The notes below the pieces were generated by a model. That model was not told the DNA's origin. It searched no databases and worked only from the letters and a program-made list of their open reading frames with translations. Position numbers and translations under genes: made by a program. Shown one piece after another: positions 8,234 through 16,717 of a DNA stretch of 29,385 nt; position 1 is the first letter of the stretch, and each line of letters opens with the position of its first letter. Source of the stretch: Burkholderia sp. (lineage in GTDB: Bacteria > Pseudomonadota > Gammaproteobacteria > Burkholderiales > Burkholderiaceae). The DNA lies in the NCBI GenBank assembly GCA_030151225.1, contig JASLEG010000324.1, positions 1-29,385 of the forward strand, in the 5' to 3' direction.

Positions 8234-9667
8234 TCAGGCCTGCACGCGCCCTGGCGCCTGCGCGCCGGGCCGCCGCGTCAGGCGCAGCGCGCTGAACGCG
8301 CAGCCGAGCAGGGCGCAGGCGGCGCCGAGGCCCATCGCCATGCGCGGGCCGGCCACCGGCCAGCCGTGAAAGCACTGGGCCACCAGTCCCGCGCCGAGCG
8401 TCTGCCCCATCAGGCGCGAGATCGCCACCAGCGCGCTCGCGCCGCCGCTACGCGCGGCCGGCGCGCCGCTCATGATCTCGCGCATGTTTGGCGACTGGAA
8501 CAGCCCGAAGCCGATCCCGCACACGGCCAGCCGCGCGGCGATGCCGACACCCGAGGTGCGCGCGCCCATCGCGGCCACCGACACCATCCCCAGCATCAGG
8601 ACCGCGAGCCCCGCGCTGCACAGCACGCCGGCCGGATAGCGGTCGCTGAGCGGCGCGACCAGCACCGCCATCACGGCCACCAGCAGCGGCCACGCGGCGA
8701 TCACGAAGCCGCTGCGCGTGACCGGCATGCCGAACGCGCCCTGCAGCAGGAAGGGCAGCGCCACCAGCGCCAGCGACTGGGTGGCGAACGCGCATACCGA
8801 GGTCAGCGAGGACAGCCGCACGGCGCGGATCGCCATCAGGTCGGCCGCCAGCATCGGCGCCGGATGGCCACGCTGGCGGCGCGTCAGGCTCACCGCGCAG
8901 CCGATCGCCACCAGCACCGCGGCAATGGCCAGCGGCCGGTTGCCGCCGTTTTCCATCAGGCAGATGCCGGACATCAGGAGGCCGAAGAATGCCGTGCACA
9001 GCACGGCCGATGCGGCCGCGAAGCGGTGCCGGCCGCCCGCCGCGTCCGGCAGGTAGCGCACGGCCAGCACCAGCGCCGCCGCGGCCACCGGCACGTTGAC
9101 GAGGAACAGCCAGTGCCAGCTCGCGAACGACAGCAGCGTGGAGGCCACCACCGGCCCGAGCGTGAAGCCGATCGCCACCACCAGCGCGTTGGTGGAGAGG
9201 CCGCGCCCCAGCATCGCGGGCGGATGGATGTGCCGGATGAAGGCCGCGATCACGCTCATGATGGCGGCCGAGCCGATGCCCTGCAGCGCCCGCCCGGTCA
9301 CCAGCCAGGCGAAGCCCGACGCCGCGCCGCAGATCGCCGAGGCCAGGCCGAACAGCGCCACGCCGCCGATGAACACGCGCCGGTAGCCGGTCGATTCGCC
9401 GAGCGCCGCGAACGGCAGCAGCGCCGCGATCACGGCGATCTGGTACGCGTTGGCCACCCAGATGCTGGTGGCCTCGCTCGCGCGCAGGTCCGCGGCGATC
9501 TCGGGCAGCGCCGTGTTCGCGATCGTGGTGTCGAGCGCGGCCAGGATGGTGGCCGTCATCAGCGCGGCCATGCAGATCCGGCGGCGGGTGGCGCAGAGGG
9601 CGGGATCGTCGGGCGTGGGTCGCGCGGTGGCGGATGCCGTGGAGGCGCAGGCGGACGGGGATGACAT
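8234..9667 (-). CDS. DHA2-family MFS drug/proton antiporter (EmrB/QacA/SmvA type)
   Basis: 477 residues from the ATG at 9667. The longer in-frame extension upstream has no membrane character and would overlap the divergent lysR gene. The first helix carries LDTTIANTALPEIAADL, the DHA2 signature around an acidic residue. Later come RALQGIGSAAIM, the antiporter motif GFTLGPVVAS and SWHWLFLVNVP. The length and hydrophobic pattern fit 14 transmembrane helices. These inner-membrane pumps export cationic or amphipathic compounds in exchange for protons; the substrate here cannot be told. It is divergent from the lysR gene at 9789 across a 121-bp AT-rich gap, so control by that regulator is likely. 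It converges with yfaP. Confidence 0.9.
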   Translation of the reverse strand: MSSPSACASTASATARPTPDDPALCATRRRICMAALMTATILAALDTTIANTALPEIAADLRASEATSIWVANAYQIAVIAALLPFAALGESTGYRRVFIGGVALFGLASAICGAASGFAWLVTGRALQGIGSAAIMSVIAAFIRHIHPPAMLGRGLSTNALVVAIGFTLGPVVASTLLSFASWHWLFLVNVPVAAAALVLAVRYLPDAAGGRHRFAAASAVLCTAFFGLLMSGICLMENGGNRPLAIAAVLVAIGCAVSLTRRQRGHPAPMLAADLMAIRAVRLSSLTSVCAFATQSLALVALPFLLQGAFGMPVTRSGFVIAAWPLLVAVMAVLVAPLSDRYPAGVLCSAGLAVLMLGMVSVAAMGARTSGVGIAARLAVCGIGFGLFQSPNMREIMSGAPAARSGGASALVAISRLMGQTLGAGLVAQCFHGWPVAGPRMAMGLGAACALLGCAFSALRLTRRPGAQAPGRVQA

Positions 9668-9751
9668 GGTGCGGGCTCGATGGACGAAGCGCGGCGGCTT
9701 CGGGGCTGACGACATGAGCGTCATGCTCCGCCCGGTGGCGATCGCTGTCCA

Positions 9752-9787
9752 ATATCGTTTCGTCGGTGATTGATACATAATCGATAT
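9752..9787. promoter_or_regulatory. Divergent promoter/operator region with ATATCG...CGATAT inverted repeat
   Basis: The gap between the MFS and lysR genes is markedly AT-rich compared with its surroundings. It holds ATATCG (9752-9757) and its complement CGATAT (9782-9787), 24 bp apart, plus ATT-N7-AAT in the sequence between them. LysR-type regulators commonly bind such dyads in divergent gaps. The right arm ends two bases before the lysR start codon, which would suit autorepression. Assignment as an operator is inference. Confidence 0.35.
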
Positions 9788-9788
9788 C

Positions 9789-10703
9789 ATGGATCTGCGC
9801 CGACTTCGATACTTCGTGGTGCTTGCCGACACCCTGCATTTCGGCCGGGCCGCCGTGTCGCTCAACATGGCGCAGCCGCCGCTCAGCCATCAGATCCGCG
9901 TGCTGGAGGAGGAGCTCGGCGCGCGGCTGTTCGAGCGCAACAACCGGCGCGTGGAGCTGACGGCGGCCGGCCAGGCCCTGCTGCCCGAGGCGCGCGCGCT
10001 GCTCGAGCAGGCCGAGCGCGCCGGCACCATCGCGGCGCGCGTCGAGCGCGGCGAGCTGGGCGAGTTGCGGCTCGGCTTCACGAGCGCGGCCGCGCTGACC
10101 CACGTGATCCCGCGCCTGATCCTCGCCTATCGCCGCGATTTCCCCGGCGTGCGCCTGAGCATCCGCGAGCTGACCACCCAGCAGCAGCTGACCGCGATGC
10201 TCGAGCGCCGGCTCGACTTCGCCTTCGTGCGCGGCACCGTGGCGCCCGACCTGCCGCCGGCCTTCGGCGCGGTGCGCCTGTTCGAGGACGCGTTCTTCGC
10301 GGCGCTGCCGCCCGAGCATCCGTGCGCCGGCGCGAAGGGGCCGCTGTCCGTGAAGCGACTGGCCGACGAGCCGTTCGTGATGTATCCGGCCGACAGCGGC
10401 ACCGGCGCCTACGAGCAGGCCATGTCGCTGTGCCGCCATGCGGGCTTCGCGCCGCGCGTGGTGCAGGAGGCGCTGTCGGCCGCCACCATGATGGGGCTGG
10501 TGGCCGCCGGGCTCGGCGTGGCGCTGGTGCCGGAATCGTTCCAGCGCATCGAGGCGAGCGGGGTGGCGTTCCGGCCGCTGCGCGACAGCCGCGCGCGCTC
10601 GGCCATGTGGCTCGTGTTCCGTGCCGAGGACACCTCCGTTCACGAGGCGGCGTTCCTGAAGCTGGCCGGTGTGGTGGACAAGTCGCACCGTGCCGGGGCA
10701 TGA
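9789..10703 (+). CDS. LysR-type transcriptional regulator
   Basis: 304 residues, the usual LTTR length. The N-terminal winged helix-turn-helix is clear: MDLRRLRYFVVLADTLHFGRA, then AAVSLNMAQPPLSHQIRVLE and GARLFERNNRRVELTAAGQ. Residues about 90-300 form the periplasmic-binding-protein-like effector domain, starting with GELRLGFTSAAALTHVIPRL, a pattern typical of the BenM/CatM/CbnR side of the family, whose members often sense aromatic acids. It is divergent from the DHA2 exporter and probably controls it; the inducer is unknown. Confidence 0.93.
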   Translation: MDLRRLRYFVVLADTLHFGRAAVSLNMAQPPLSHQIRVLEEELGARLFERNNRRVELTAAGQALLPEARALLEQAERAGTIAARVERGELGELRLGFTSAAALTHVIPRLILAYRRDFPGVRLSIRELTTQQQLTAMLERRLDFAFVRGTVAPDLPPAFGAVRLFEDAFFAALPPEHPCAGAKGPLSVKRLADEPFVMYPADSGTGAYEQAMSLCRHAGFAPRVVQEALSAATMMGLVAAGLGVALVPESFQRIEASGVAFRPLRDSRARSAMWLVFRAEDTSVHEAAFLKLAGVVDKSHRAGA

Positions 10704-10818
10704 CGTCCGCGTGACTCAAGTTTGCATGGCATGAACCGCAAGCAGCGCCAGGCGGCCGGCCGCCGAGGGCGTGGAGAACCCGCGAGCAGGCCGACTACCT
10801 GGCCGCGCGCGGCACCGC

Positions 10819-12159
10819 CTAGCGCTTCAGGTAGCGCTGCGCCAGCGCCTCGTACAGCGGCGGCGAGAACAGCTTCGAGGTCTGGCTCGCGATCAGCGCC
10901 GTGGCCATCAGCGAGATCACGAGTTCGTGGCCGTTGATCATCTCGATCACGATCACGAAGGCCGTGATCGGGCTCTGCGTGACCGCCGCCAGATAGCCCA
11001 CCATGCCCAGCGCGATCAGCATCGGCAGCTGCATCTGGCCGAACACCAGGTGCAGCGTGTTGCCCACCCCGGCGCCGATCGCCAGCGACGGCGCGAACAG
11101 GCCGCCCGGCGTGCCGGGCAGGTAGGAGCCGACCATCGAGGCCATCTTGATCAGCGGATACACGGCCGACACCTGCGCGTGGCCCTCGAGCATCTCGCGT
11201 GCCTCGGCATAGCCGCTGCCGAAGGTGTGGCCGCTGCTGGCCACGCCGATCACCGCGATGAAGAGGCCGCACACGGCCGCGAACACGATCGGTTGCTGCT
11301 GGCGCATCGCCAGCAGGCGCGCCGGCATCCAGCGTGGCGTGTTCAGCAGCATCCAGCAGAAGATCCCGCCGAGCGCGCCGGTGAGGACGCCCACCAGCAC
11401 CACGGCCACCGCCAGCAGGTTCGGCATGTGGCCGTCGATCGCGATCGTGCCGAAATAGACGTAGTTGCCCTGCAGGGCCAGCGACACCACGCCGGCGAAG
11501 ATGATGGCCGTGATCAGCACGCCGCTGGTGCGCTGCTCGAAGCTGCGCGACAGCTCCTCGATGGCGAACACCACGCCGGCCAGCGGCGCGTTGAACGCGG
11601 CGGACAGGCCGGCAGCCGCCCCGGCCAGCGCCAGCTTGTGCTCGAGCGCGACGCCCGAGATCGAGCGCAGGCGGGCCGGGTAGAAGCGGCGCATCGAATA
11701 CATCAGCGCCGCGCCCACGTGGATGGTGGGGCCTTCGCGGCCGATCGTGAAGCCGCCGAGGATCGCGAGGAAGGAGAGGCCGATCTTGCCGATCAGGATG
11801 CGCAGCGTGAGCAGGCGGGGGGCGCGTTCGCGCACGTCGTGCAGGCTCGCGATCACCTGCGGAATCCCGCTGCCCTCGGAGCCCGGGAACCAGCGCCGCG
11901 TGAGCCACACGCCCAGCGCGGCCACGGCCGGCGTGACGATCAGCGGCAGCCAGCGGTGCTCGCCCTGCAGCCGCAGGAAGGTGTCGTAGCCGAAATCGAT
12001 CAGGCGTGCGTACAGCACGGCCACCAGGCCGGTCGCCACCGCGCCCATCCAGAACAGGCCGAAATACAGCCAGCGCCGCCGCCCGCGCACGATGGTGCGT
12101 CGCCCGAGTAATGCAGATCTGCGCAACATGAACAGCGTCGCCCCCGAAAAGAGGCACAT
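10819..12159 (-). CDS. ClC-family chloride channel / H+:Cl- antiporter
   Basis: 446 residues from the ATG at 12159; an internal ATG at 12129 is an alternative, as neither has a clear ribosome site. All the ClC anion-pathway signatures are present: GSGIP at 96-100, GREGP at 140-144 with gating Glu142, and GGLFAPSLAIGAG. FNAPLAGVVFAIEEL (189-203) keeps the internal glutamate (Glu202, equivalent to E203 of E. coli ClC) that marks proton-coupled exchangers, so an antiporter is more likely than a pure channel. There is no C-terminal CBS domain. Known roles include acid resistance and charge balance. A marR gene lies 66 bp upstream on the same strand and may share its transcript. Confidence 0.93.
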   Translation of the reverse strand: MCLFSGATLFMLRRSALLGRRTIVRGRRRWLYFGLFWMGAVATGLVAVLYARLIDFGYDTFLRLQGEHRWLPLIVTPAVAALGVWLTRRWFPGSEGSGIPQVIASLHDVRERAPRLLTLRILIGKIGLSFLAILGGFTIGREGPTIHVGAALMYSMRRFYPARLRSISGVALEHKLALAGAAAGLSAAFNAPLAGVVFAIEELSRSFEQRTSGVLITAIIFAGVVSLALQGNYVYFGTIAIDGHMPNLLAVAVVLVGVLTGALGGIFCWMLLNTPRWMPARLLAMRQQQPIVFAAVCGLFIAVIGVASSGHTFGSGYAEAREMLEGHAQVSAVYPLIKMASMVGSYLPGTPGGLFAPSLAIGAGVGNTLHLVFGQMQLPMLIALGMVGYLAAVTQSPITAFVIVIEMINGHELVISLMATALIASQTSKLFSPPLYEALAQRYLKR

Positions 12160-12225
12160 TGTGACATAAATCGGCGTGCGGCCGGAAGCGGCCGTCCTGG
12201 CCGCCCGCGCGGGCCGGGCGCGCGA

Positions 12226-12645
12226 TCAGTCGGCGGCGGCCTCGAAGATCCAGCCGAAGCTGGCGTACAGCGCCTTGTGCCGGGCGGCCAGATCGAGCAG
12301 CAGCGCCTCGCCCTTCGGGCTCAGGTGCACCTGCACCTGGCGGCGATCCTGGGCGTCGGGCCGACGCGTCACCAGCCCCGCCGCCTCGCAGCGCGTGACC
12401 AGCGCCGCGGTGCCGTTCGGCGCGGCCTGCAGGCGCTCGGCCAGCTCGCCCACGGTGGCCCACAGGCGCTCGGGCATGCCGCGCACGTGCAGCAGCAGCT
12501 GGTATTGCAGGCTGGTGATGCCGGCCGCGTTCGCGATTTCCTCCGAGGCGCGCAGGAATTTCCTCAGGTCGTAGCGGAACGCCGACATGGCTTCCAGATC
12601 GGGCTTGCTCGGGCGCGCGGCGCGCGATGGCTTGCGTGAACTCAT
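12226..12645 (-). CDS. MarR-family transcriptional regulator
   Basis: 139 residues. The winged helix-turn-helix reads ITSLQYQLLLHVRG, ATVGELAERLQAAPNGTAALVTRCEAAGLVTR, with the wing signature DAQDRRQVQVHLSPKGEALL. MarR proteins are dimeric repressors that usually sense phenolic or oxidative signals. It lies just upstream of the ClC gene on the same strand and 101 bp from a divergent lysR gene, so either neighbour could be a target. No cysteine-based redox switch is evident in the sequence. Confidence 0.92.
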   Translation of the reverse strand: MSSRKPSRAARPSKPDLEAMSAFRYDLRKFLRASEEIANAAGITSLQYQLLLHVRGMPERLWATVGELAERLQAAPNGTAALVTRCEAAGLVTRRPDAQDRRQVQVHLSPKGEALLLDLAARHKALYASFGWIFEAAAD

Positions 12646-12746
12646 GGTGTTCCGGGGGAATCTGCCGGGGAATGGCCCGGCGAGGTTATCACGCGACGTT
12701 AGAATCTCGCGGACGTGCTCCCTTCCCCTCGACCTCCGATCCGCCG

Positions 12747-13673
12747 ATGAACCGCGCCCCCCGCATCCATTTCGACCTGACGACGCTGCGCCTGTTCGAG
12801 GCGACCGCCGAACTCGGCGCGGTCACCAGGGCGGCCGAGCGGCTCGCGCTCGCGCCGGCCGCCGCCTCGCGCCGCATCAGCGAGCTCGAGACGCAGTTCG
12901 GCGTCGCGCTGTTCGAGCGGCGCCCGCACGGCATGACGCTGACCGACGCCGGCCGCGCACTGCTCGCGCATGCGCGCAGCATGCTGCACTCGGCGGCGCG
13001 CATGGCCGACGACGCCTCGGCGTTCCGCCAGGGCGGGCGCGGCATCGTGAAGATCGCGGCCTGCACCTCGGCCGTGCTGCAGTTCCTCGCGCCGGACGTG
13101 CGGCGCTGCCACCACGCGCACCCCGGCATCGACATCGACCTGCAGGAGCTGAACAGCCACGGCGTGATGCAGGCGCTGGCGCGCGGCGTGGTGGACCTCG
13201 GCATCTACGAGGCCTCGCTCGGGCGGCTCGACTTTCCGACCCGGCCGTATCGCGAGGACCGGCTGGTGGTGGTGACGGCCGCCGATCACGCGCTGGCCGG
13301 CCGCGGGCAGGTGGCGGCCGACGACATCCTGGGCTGCGACGTGATCGGCCTGACCGAGGGCTCGGCGATCTCGATCGCGCTGGCGCGGCTGGCCAATGCG
13401 GCCGACCGCACGCTGCGCATGCGGATCCGGGTCGGCAGCTTCGACAGCATGACGGCGATGGTCGCGGCGGGCGTGGGCATCGGCGTGATGCCGGACGGCG
13501 TGGCGCGGGCGCTGGCCGGCGGGCCGGGCTTTCGCATCCTGCCGATCGAGGGCGCCTGGCCGGTGCGGCAGTTCCTGCTCTGCCACCTGCCGGCCGAGGC
13601 GCTGTCCTCGTCCACGCTGGCCGTGCTCGAGCTGCTGGCCGGGCCGGTTTCGCAAAACGCGAAACCTGGCTAG
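12747..13673 (+). CDS. LysR-type transcriptional regulator
   Basis: 308 residues from the ATG at 12747. The longer upstream frame lacks family similarity. The helix-turn-helix is FDLTTLRLFEATAELGAVTRAAERLALAPAAASRRISELE, written here as two overlapping parts: TTLRLFEATAELGAVTRAA and LALAPAAASRRISELE. It is followed by GVALFERRPHGMTLTDAGRALL. The effector domain begins with GIVKIAACTSAVLQFLAP. It lies upstream of, and codirectional with, pdxA-like and MFS genes, and is divergent from marR. It probably regulates the pdxA-MFS cassette. Its last codons contain a near-ideal inverted repeat, listed separately. Confidence 0.92.
   Translation: MNRAPRIHFDLTTLRLFEATAELGAVTRAAERLALAPAAASRRISELETQFGVALFERRPHGMTLTDAGRALLAHARSMLHSAARMADDASAFRQGGRGIVKIAACTSAVLQFLAPDVRRCHHAHPGIDIDLQELNSHGVMQALARGVVDLGIYEASLGRLDFPTRPYREDRLVVVTAADHALAGRGQVAADDILGCDVIGLTEGSAISIALARLANAADRTLRMRIRVGSFDSMTAMVAAGVGIGVMPDGVARALAGGPGFRILPIEGAWPVRQFLLCHLPAEALSSSTLAVLELLAGPVSQNAKPG
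13646..13666. promoter_or_regulatory. Perfect 8-bp inverted repeat at the 3' end of lysR
   Basis: GGTTTCGC and GCGAAACC are separated by AAAAC, inside the final codons of lysR and about 117 bp before the pdxA-like start. It contains the T-N11-A core expected of a LysR-regulator box. No T-run follows, so it is a poor terminator. It may be the activator site for the downstream operon, or only a hairpin at the mRNA end. Confidence 0.4.
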
Positions 13674-13782
13674 CCGAATCAGCGATGGCGCGCCGCCGCG
13701 ATCGTCCCTATCGTGAGCCGAACTGCCCGCGTCTGCCCCTTCGCGGCGGGCTGGCCCCACGAACCTCGCGTCCCGGAGCACC

Positions 13783-14763
13783 ATGTCCCACTCCCCCGTA
13801 CGAATCGCGCTCAGCATCGGCGACCCAGCCGGCATCGGCGCGGAAATCATCGCGCGCCTGCTGGCCGATCCCGCCCTCGGCGAGCACGCCCACGTCACGC
13901 TGATCGGCAACCACGAGGCGCTCGCGCGCGGCGCGGCCGCCGCCGGCGTGCCGGTTCCGCAAGCCGCGCCGTGGCTCGATATCCTTTCGTGGAGCGGCAG
14001 CGACACGGTGTTCGCGCCCGGCGTGATCAGCGAGGCCAGCGGCCGCTTCATGCTCGATTCGCTGCGGCTCGCCGTGAGCCGCGTACAGGACGGCCTGGCC
14101 GACGCGGTGTGCTTCGGACCGCTGAACAAGAGCGCGCTGCGCCTGGGCGGCATGCAGGAGGAGGACGAGATGCGCTGGTTCGCGGCGCTGCTCGGGCATC
14201 GTGGCGTGTGCGGCGAGCTGAACGTGCTCGATCCGCTGTGGACCGCGCGGGTGACCTCGCACATCCCGCTGCGCGACGTGTCCTCGCACCTGTCGCCGGA
14301 AGCGGTGGCCGACGCGATCGGCATGCTGGCCGCCGCGCTGCGCGCCTCGGGCAAGGCCGCGCCGCGCATCGGCGTGTGCGGCCTGAATCCGCACAACGGC
14401 GATCACGGCAACTACGGCAGCGAGGAGGGCGAGGTGATCGAGCCGGGCATGGCGCTCGCGGCGCGGCGCGGCGTGGAATCGAGCGGCCCCTATCCGGCCG
14501 ACACGATCTTCCTGCGCGCGCGGGCCGGCGAGCTCGACGGCATCGTCACGATGTATCACGACCAGGGGCAGATCGCCACCAAGCTGCTGGGCTTCGAGGT
14601 GGGCGTGACGGTGGAGGGCGGCCTGCCGATCCCGGTCACCACGCCCGCGCACGGCACCGCCTACGACATCGTGGGGCAGGGCCGGGCGAGCGCCACGGCG
14701 ATGGCGCATGCGTTCGACCTCGCGTGCCGGATGGCGCGCTCGCAGCAGGCCGTGCCCGCCTGA
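13783..14763 (+). CDS. PdxA-family NAD-dependent dehydrogenase (4-hydroxythreonine-4-phosphate dehydrogenase-like)
   Basis: 326 residues, the standard PdxA length. The opening IALSIGDPAGIGAEI is the family hallmark. The three metal-binding histidines are present: His160 in TSHIPL, His204 in GLNPHNGDHG and His259 in YHDQGQIATKLLGF. PAHGTAYDIVGQG is also conserved. The family oxidises a 2-hydroxy acid and decarboxylates the product using NAD and a divalent metal. Besides vitamin B6 synthesis, it includes PdxA2 (threonate and erythronate phosphate use) and TphB (terephthalate cis-dihydrodiol). Its location between a LysR regulator and an acid importer argues for a catabolic paralogue rather than the biosynthetic pdxA. 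The DUF1537 kinase that normally accompanies PdxA2 is absent nearby, so the substrate is open. Confidence 0.9.
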   Translation: MSHSPVRIALSIGDPAGIGAEIIARLLADPALGEHAHVTLIGNHEALARGAAAAGVPVPQAAPWLDILSWSGSDTVFAPGVISEASGRFMLDSLRLAVSRVQDGLADAVCFGPLNKSALRLGGMQEEDEMRWFAALLGHRGVCGELNVLDPLWTARVTSHIPLRDVSSHLSPEAVADAIGMLAAALRASGKAAPRIGVCGLNPHNGDHGNYGSEEGEVIEPGMALAARRGVESSGPYPADTIFLRARAGELDGIVTMYHDQGQIATKLLGFEVGVTVEGGLPIPVTTPAHGTAYDIVGQGRASATAMAHAFDLACRMARSQQAVPA

Positions 14764-14849
14764 GCGGCGCCCGGCGATCCCCGCAAGACACCATCGAAAC
14801 GGGGCCGGCGGCGCACGCGCCGCGACGGACCCCGAAAAACGGAGGAGAC

Positions 14850-16157
14850 ATGACTACGCAAGCGCGGCACTCCGGCCGCACCCACGTCCAGCAGGCCGTC
14901 CTCGCGCTGCTGTGCGCGATGTCCTTCATCCTGTACCTCGACCGCGTGAACCTGGCCGCCGCGGCCGGGCCGATCAAGGCGGAGCTGGGCCTGTCCAACA
15001 CCACGCTCGGCGTCGCCTTCTCGGCCTTCGGCTACACCTACGCGATCTTCCAGATCGTGGGCGGCTGGCTGGCCGACCGCATGGGCGCGCGCCGCACGCT
15101 GCTGCTGTGCGGCTCGATCTGGGTGGTCGCGACCATCGCCACCGGGCTGGTGGGCGGGCTCGCCTCGCTGTGCGCGGCGCGCCTGCTGCTCGGCGTGGGC
15201 GAGGGCGCCGCGCTGCCGGCGCAGGCGCGCGCGATCGCCAACTGGTTCCAGCCGAAGGATCGCGGCTTCGTGCAGGGCATCACGCATTCGTCGTCGCGGC
15301 TCGGCAATGCCGTCGCGCCCACGCTGGTGGCGCTGCTCGCCACGCTGTATTCGTGGCGGCTGTCCTTCGTGATCGTGGGCGTGATGACCGCGGTGTGGAT
15401 CGTGGTGTGGGTGCTGCATTACCGCGACGACCCGCGCGCGCACCCGCGCGTGAACGACACCGAGCTCGCGCAGTTGCCGCTGCGCATCGCGGCCGACGCG
15501 CAGGCGCGCGCGGCCACGCCGTGGCGGCGCATCCTCGGGCGCATGTCGCCGTCGATCTTCGTGTATTTCTGCCAGGTGTGGAGCAACACGCTGTTCTTCA
15601 GCTGGGTGCCGCTGTACTTCCTGCACGGCTACGGGCTGAATCTGAAGGAGTCCGCGATATTCTCGTCGGGCGTGTTCCTGGCCGGCGTGGTGGGCGACGT
15701 GCTCGGCGGCCTGCTCAGCGACCGCGTGCTCAGGCGCACCGGCAGCCTGCGCCTGGCGCGTCAGGGCGTGATCGCGTTCAGCCTGCTCGGCGCGTTCGCC
15801 TGCATGATTCCGGTGATGCTGAGCCACGACCTGACGATCGTCACGCTGAGCCTGTCCGGCGCGTTCTTCATGCTGGAGCTGACGATCGGGCCGATCTGGG
15901 CCGTGCCGATGGACGTCGCGCCGCAGCACGCGGGCACCGCCAGCGGCATGCTCAACACCGGTGCCGCGCTCGCCACCATCGTGTCGCCGGTGGTGTTCGG
16001 CGCCGTGATCGACGCAACCGGCAACTGGAACCTGCCGTTCGCGGGCTCGCTGCTGTTCCTCGTGCTCGGCACGCTGATGACGCTGAAGATCCACCCCGAT
16101 CGCTCGATCGATGCCGCGCCGCGCACGGCGCGCGAGGGTGGGCTGCGCACCTCCTGA
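14850..16157 (+). CDS. MFS importer, anion:cation symporter (ACS) family
   Basis: 435 residues from an ATG preceded by a strong GGAGGAG site at 14841-14847. Twelve hydrophobic helices are expected. Family signatures include LYLDRVNLAAAAGPIKAELGL in the first helix (Tyr-x-Asp-Arg-x-Asn), GWLADRMGARR in loop 2-3 and LLGVGEGAALPAQARAIANWF. ACS carriers take up organic anions such as tartrate, galactonate, phthalate or glucarate with protons. It follows the pdxA-like gene by 86 bp on the same strand, so it probably imports that enzyme's substrate or a precursor. Confidence 0.92.
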   Translation: MTTQARHSGRTHVQQAVLALLCAMSFILYLDRVNLAAAAGPIKAELGLSNTTLGVAFSAFGYTYAIFQIVGGWLADRMGARRTLLLCGSIWVVATIATGLVGGLASLCAARLLLGVGEGAALPAQARAIANWFQPKDRGFVQGITHSSSRLGNAVAPTLVALLATLYSWRLSFVIVGVMTAVWIVVWVLHYRDDPRAHPRVNDTELAQLPLRIAADAQARAATPWRRILGRMSPSIFVYFCQVWSNTLFFSWVPLYFLHGYGLNLKESAIFSSGVFLAGVVGDVLGGLLSDRVLRRTGSLRLARQGVIAFSLLGAFACMIPVMLSHDLTIVTLSLSGAFFMLELTIGPIWAVPMDVAPQHAGTASGMLNTGAALATIVSPVVFGAVIDATGNWNLPFAGSLLFLVLGTLMTLKIHPDRSIDAAPRTAREGGLRTS

Positions 16158-16177
16158 AGCGGTGCGCGCCTGGCGCG

Positions 16178-16522
16178 CTATTTCCCGATCAGCCGGTACG
16201 CGCGCCAGATTTCCGCGGTGATGGTCGGCACGAAGTAGTGGTTGTCGAACACCACCGGCGAGTCGTCGTCGGGCAACTGCATTGCGATCGCAATCGTGTC
16301 GTGGCGGATCACCGCGAGGAGCTCGGGATCCTGCTGCGGCGCCGCCTCGATTCGGCTCAGCACGCCGCGCTCGAGCTCGTGCAGCGAGTGCCAGGTCAGG
16401 GGGCGCTCGCCGTGCGCGCGCACGAAATCACCCACCAGTTCAGTGGCGATCGCCTCGAGGGCGCTGATCAGGACTCCCCAGTCCCGCACTTCGGTATTCA
16501 GGGATGTCGAACGATTTTCCAA
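16178..16522 (-). CDS. Hypothetical protein, 114 residues
   Basis: The frame starts at a TTG (16522) with a GGGGGGAG ribosome site 3 bases upstream. No ATG is available in the N-terminal part. The protein is acidic to neutral and probably mostly helical at the start (ALEAIATELVGDFVRAH), with a C-terminal VVFDNHYFVPTITAEIWRAYRLIGK. It has no signal peptide or membrane segment and no family I recognise. Its composition (few Arg/Pro/Ala runs) and third-position GC pattern look like a real protein rather than an antisense shadow. It is convergent with the ACS transporter, 20 bp from its stop. Confidence 0.55.
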   Translation of the reverse strand: MENRSTSLNTEVRDWGVLISALEAIATELVGDFVRAHGERPLTWHSLHELERGVLSRIEAAPQQDPELLAVIRHDTIAIAMQLPDDDSPVVFDNHYFVPTITAEIWRAYRLIGK

Positions 16523-16717
16523 CGTCTCCCCCCGTTCGTGTTGGCGGCTGCGTGTGTGTGAATGCCCATTGTCGCCAAAACCGCGCCGAAGAATGTGCCG
16601 GAACTATGGATTTTTGTTTCCGAAGCGGCCGGGCGAATTGATTCGATGCCGTCCCTCGTCGAAATTCTGGTGCATCGCGCAACTTCATGGTGGTGGGATA
16701 ACGCCCATGCGCGCACG

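Noticed and set aside
10771..12111. 446-codon plus-strand frame opposite the ClC gene
   Set aside because: His/Arg/Gln-rich shadow. The minus strand carries all the ClC signatures.
12699..14396. 565-codon minus frame over lysR and the pdxA-like gene
   Set aside because: No family motif and shadow composition. Both plus-strand genes are complete and well conserved.
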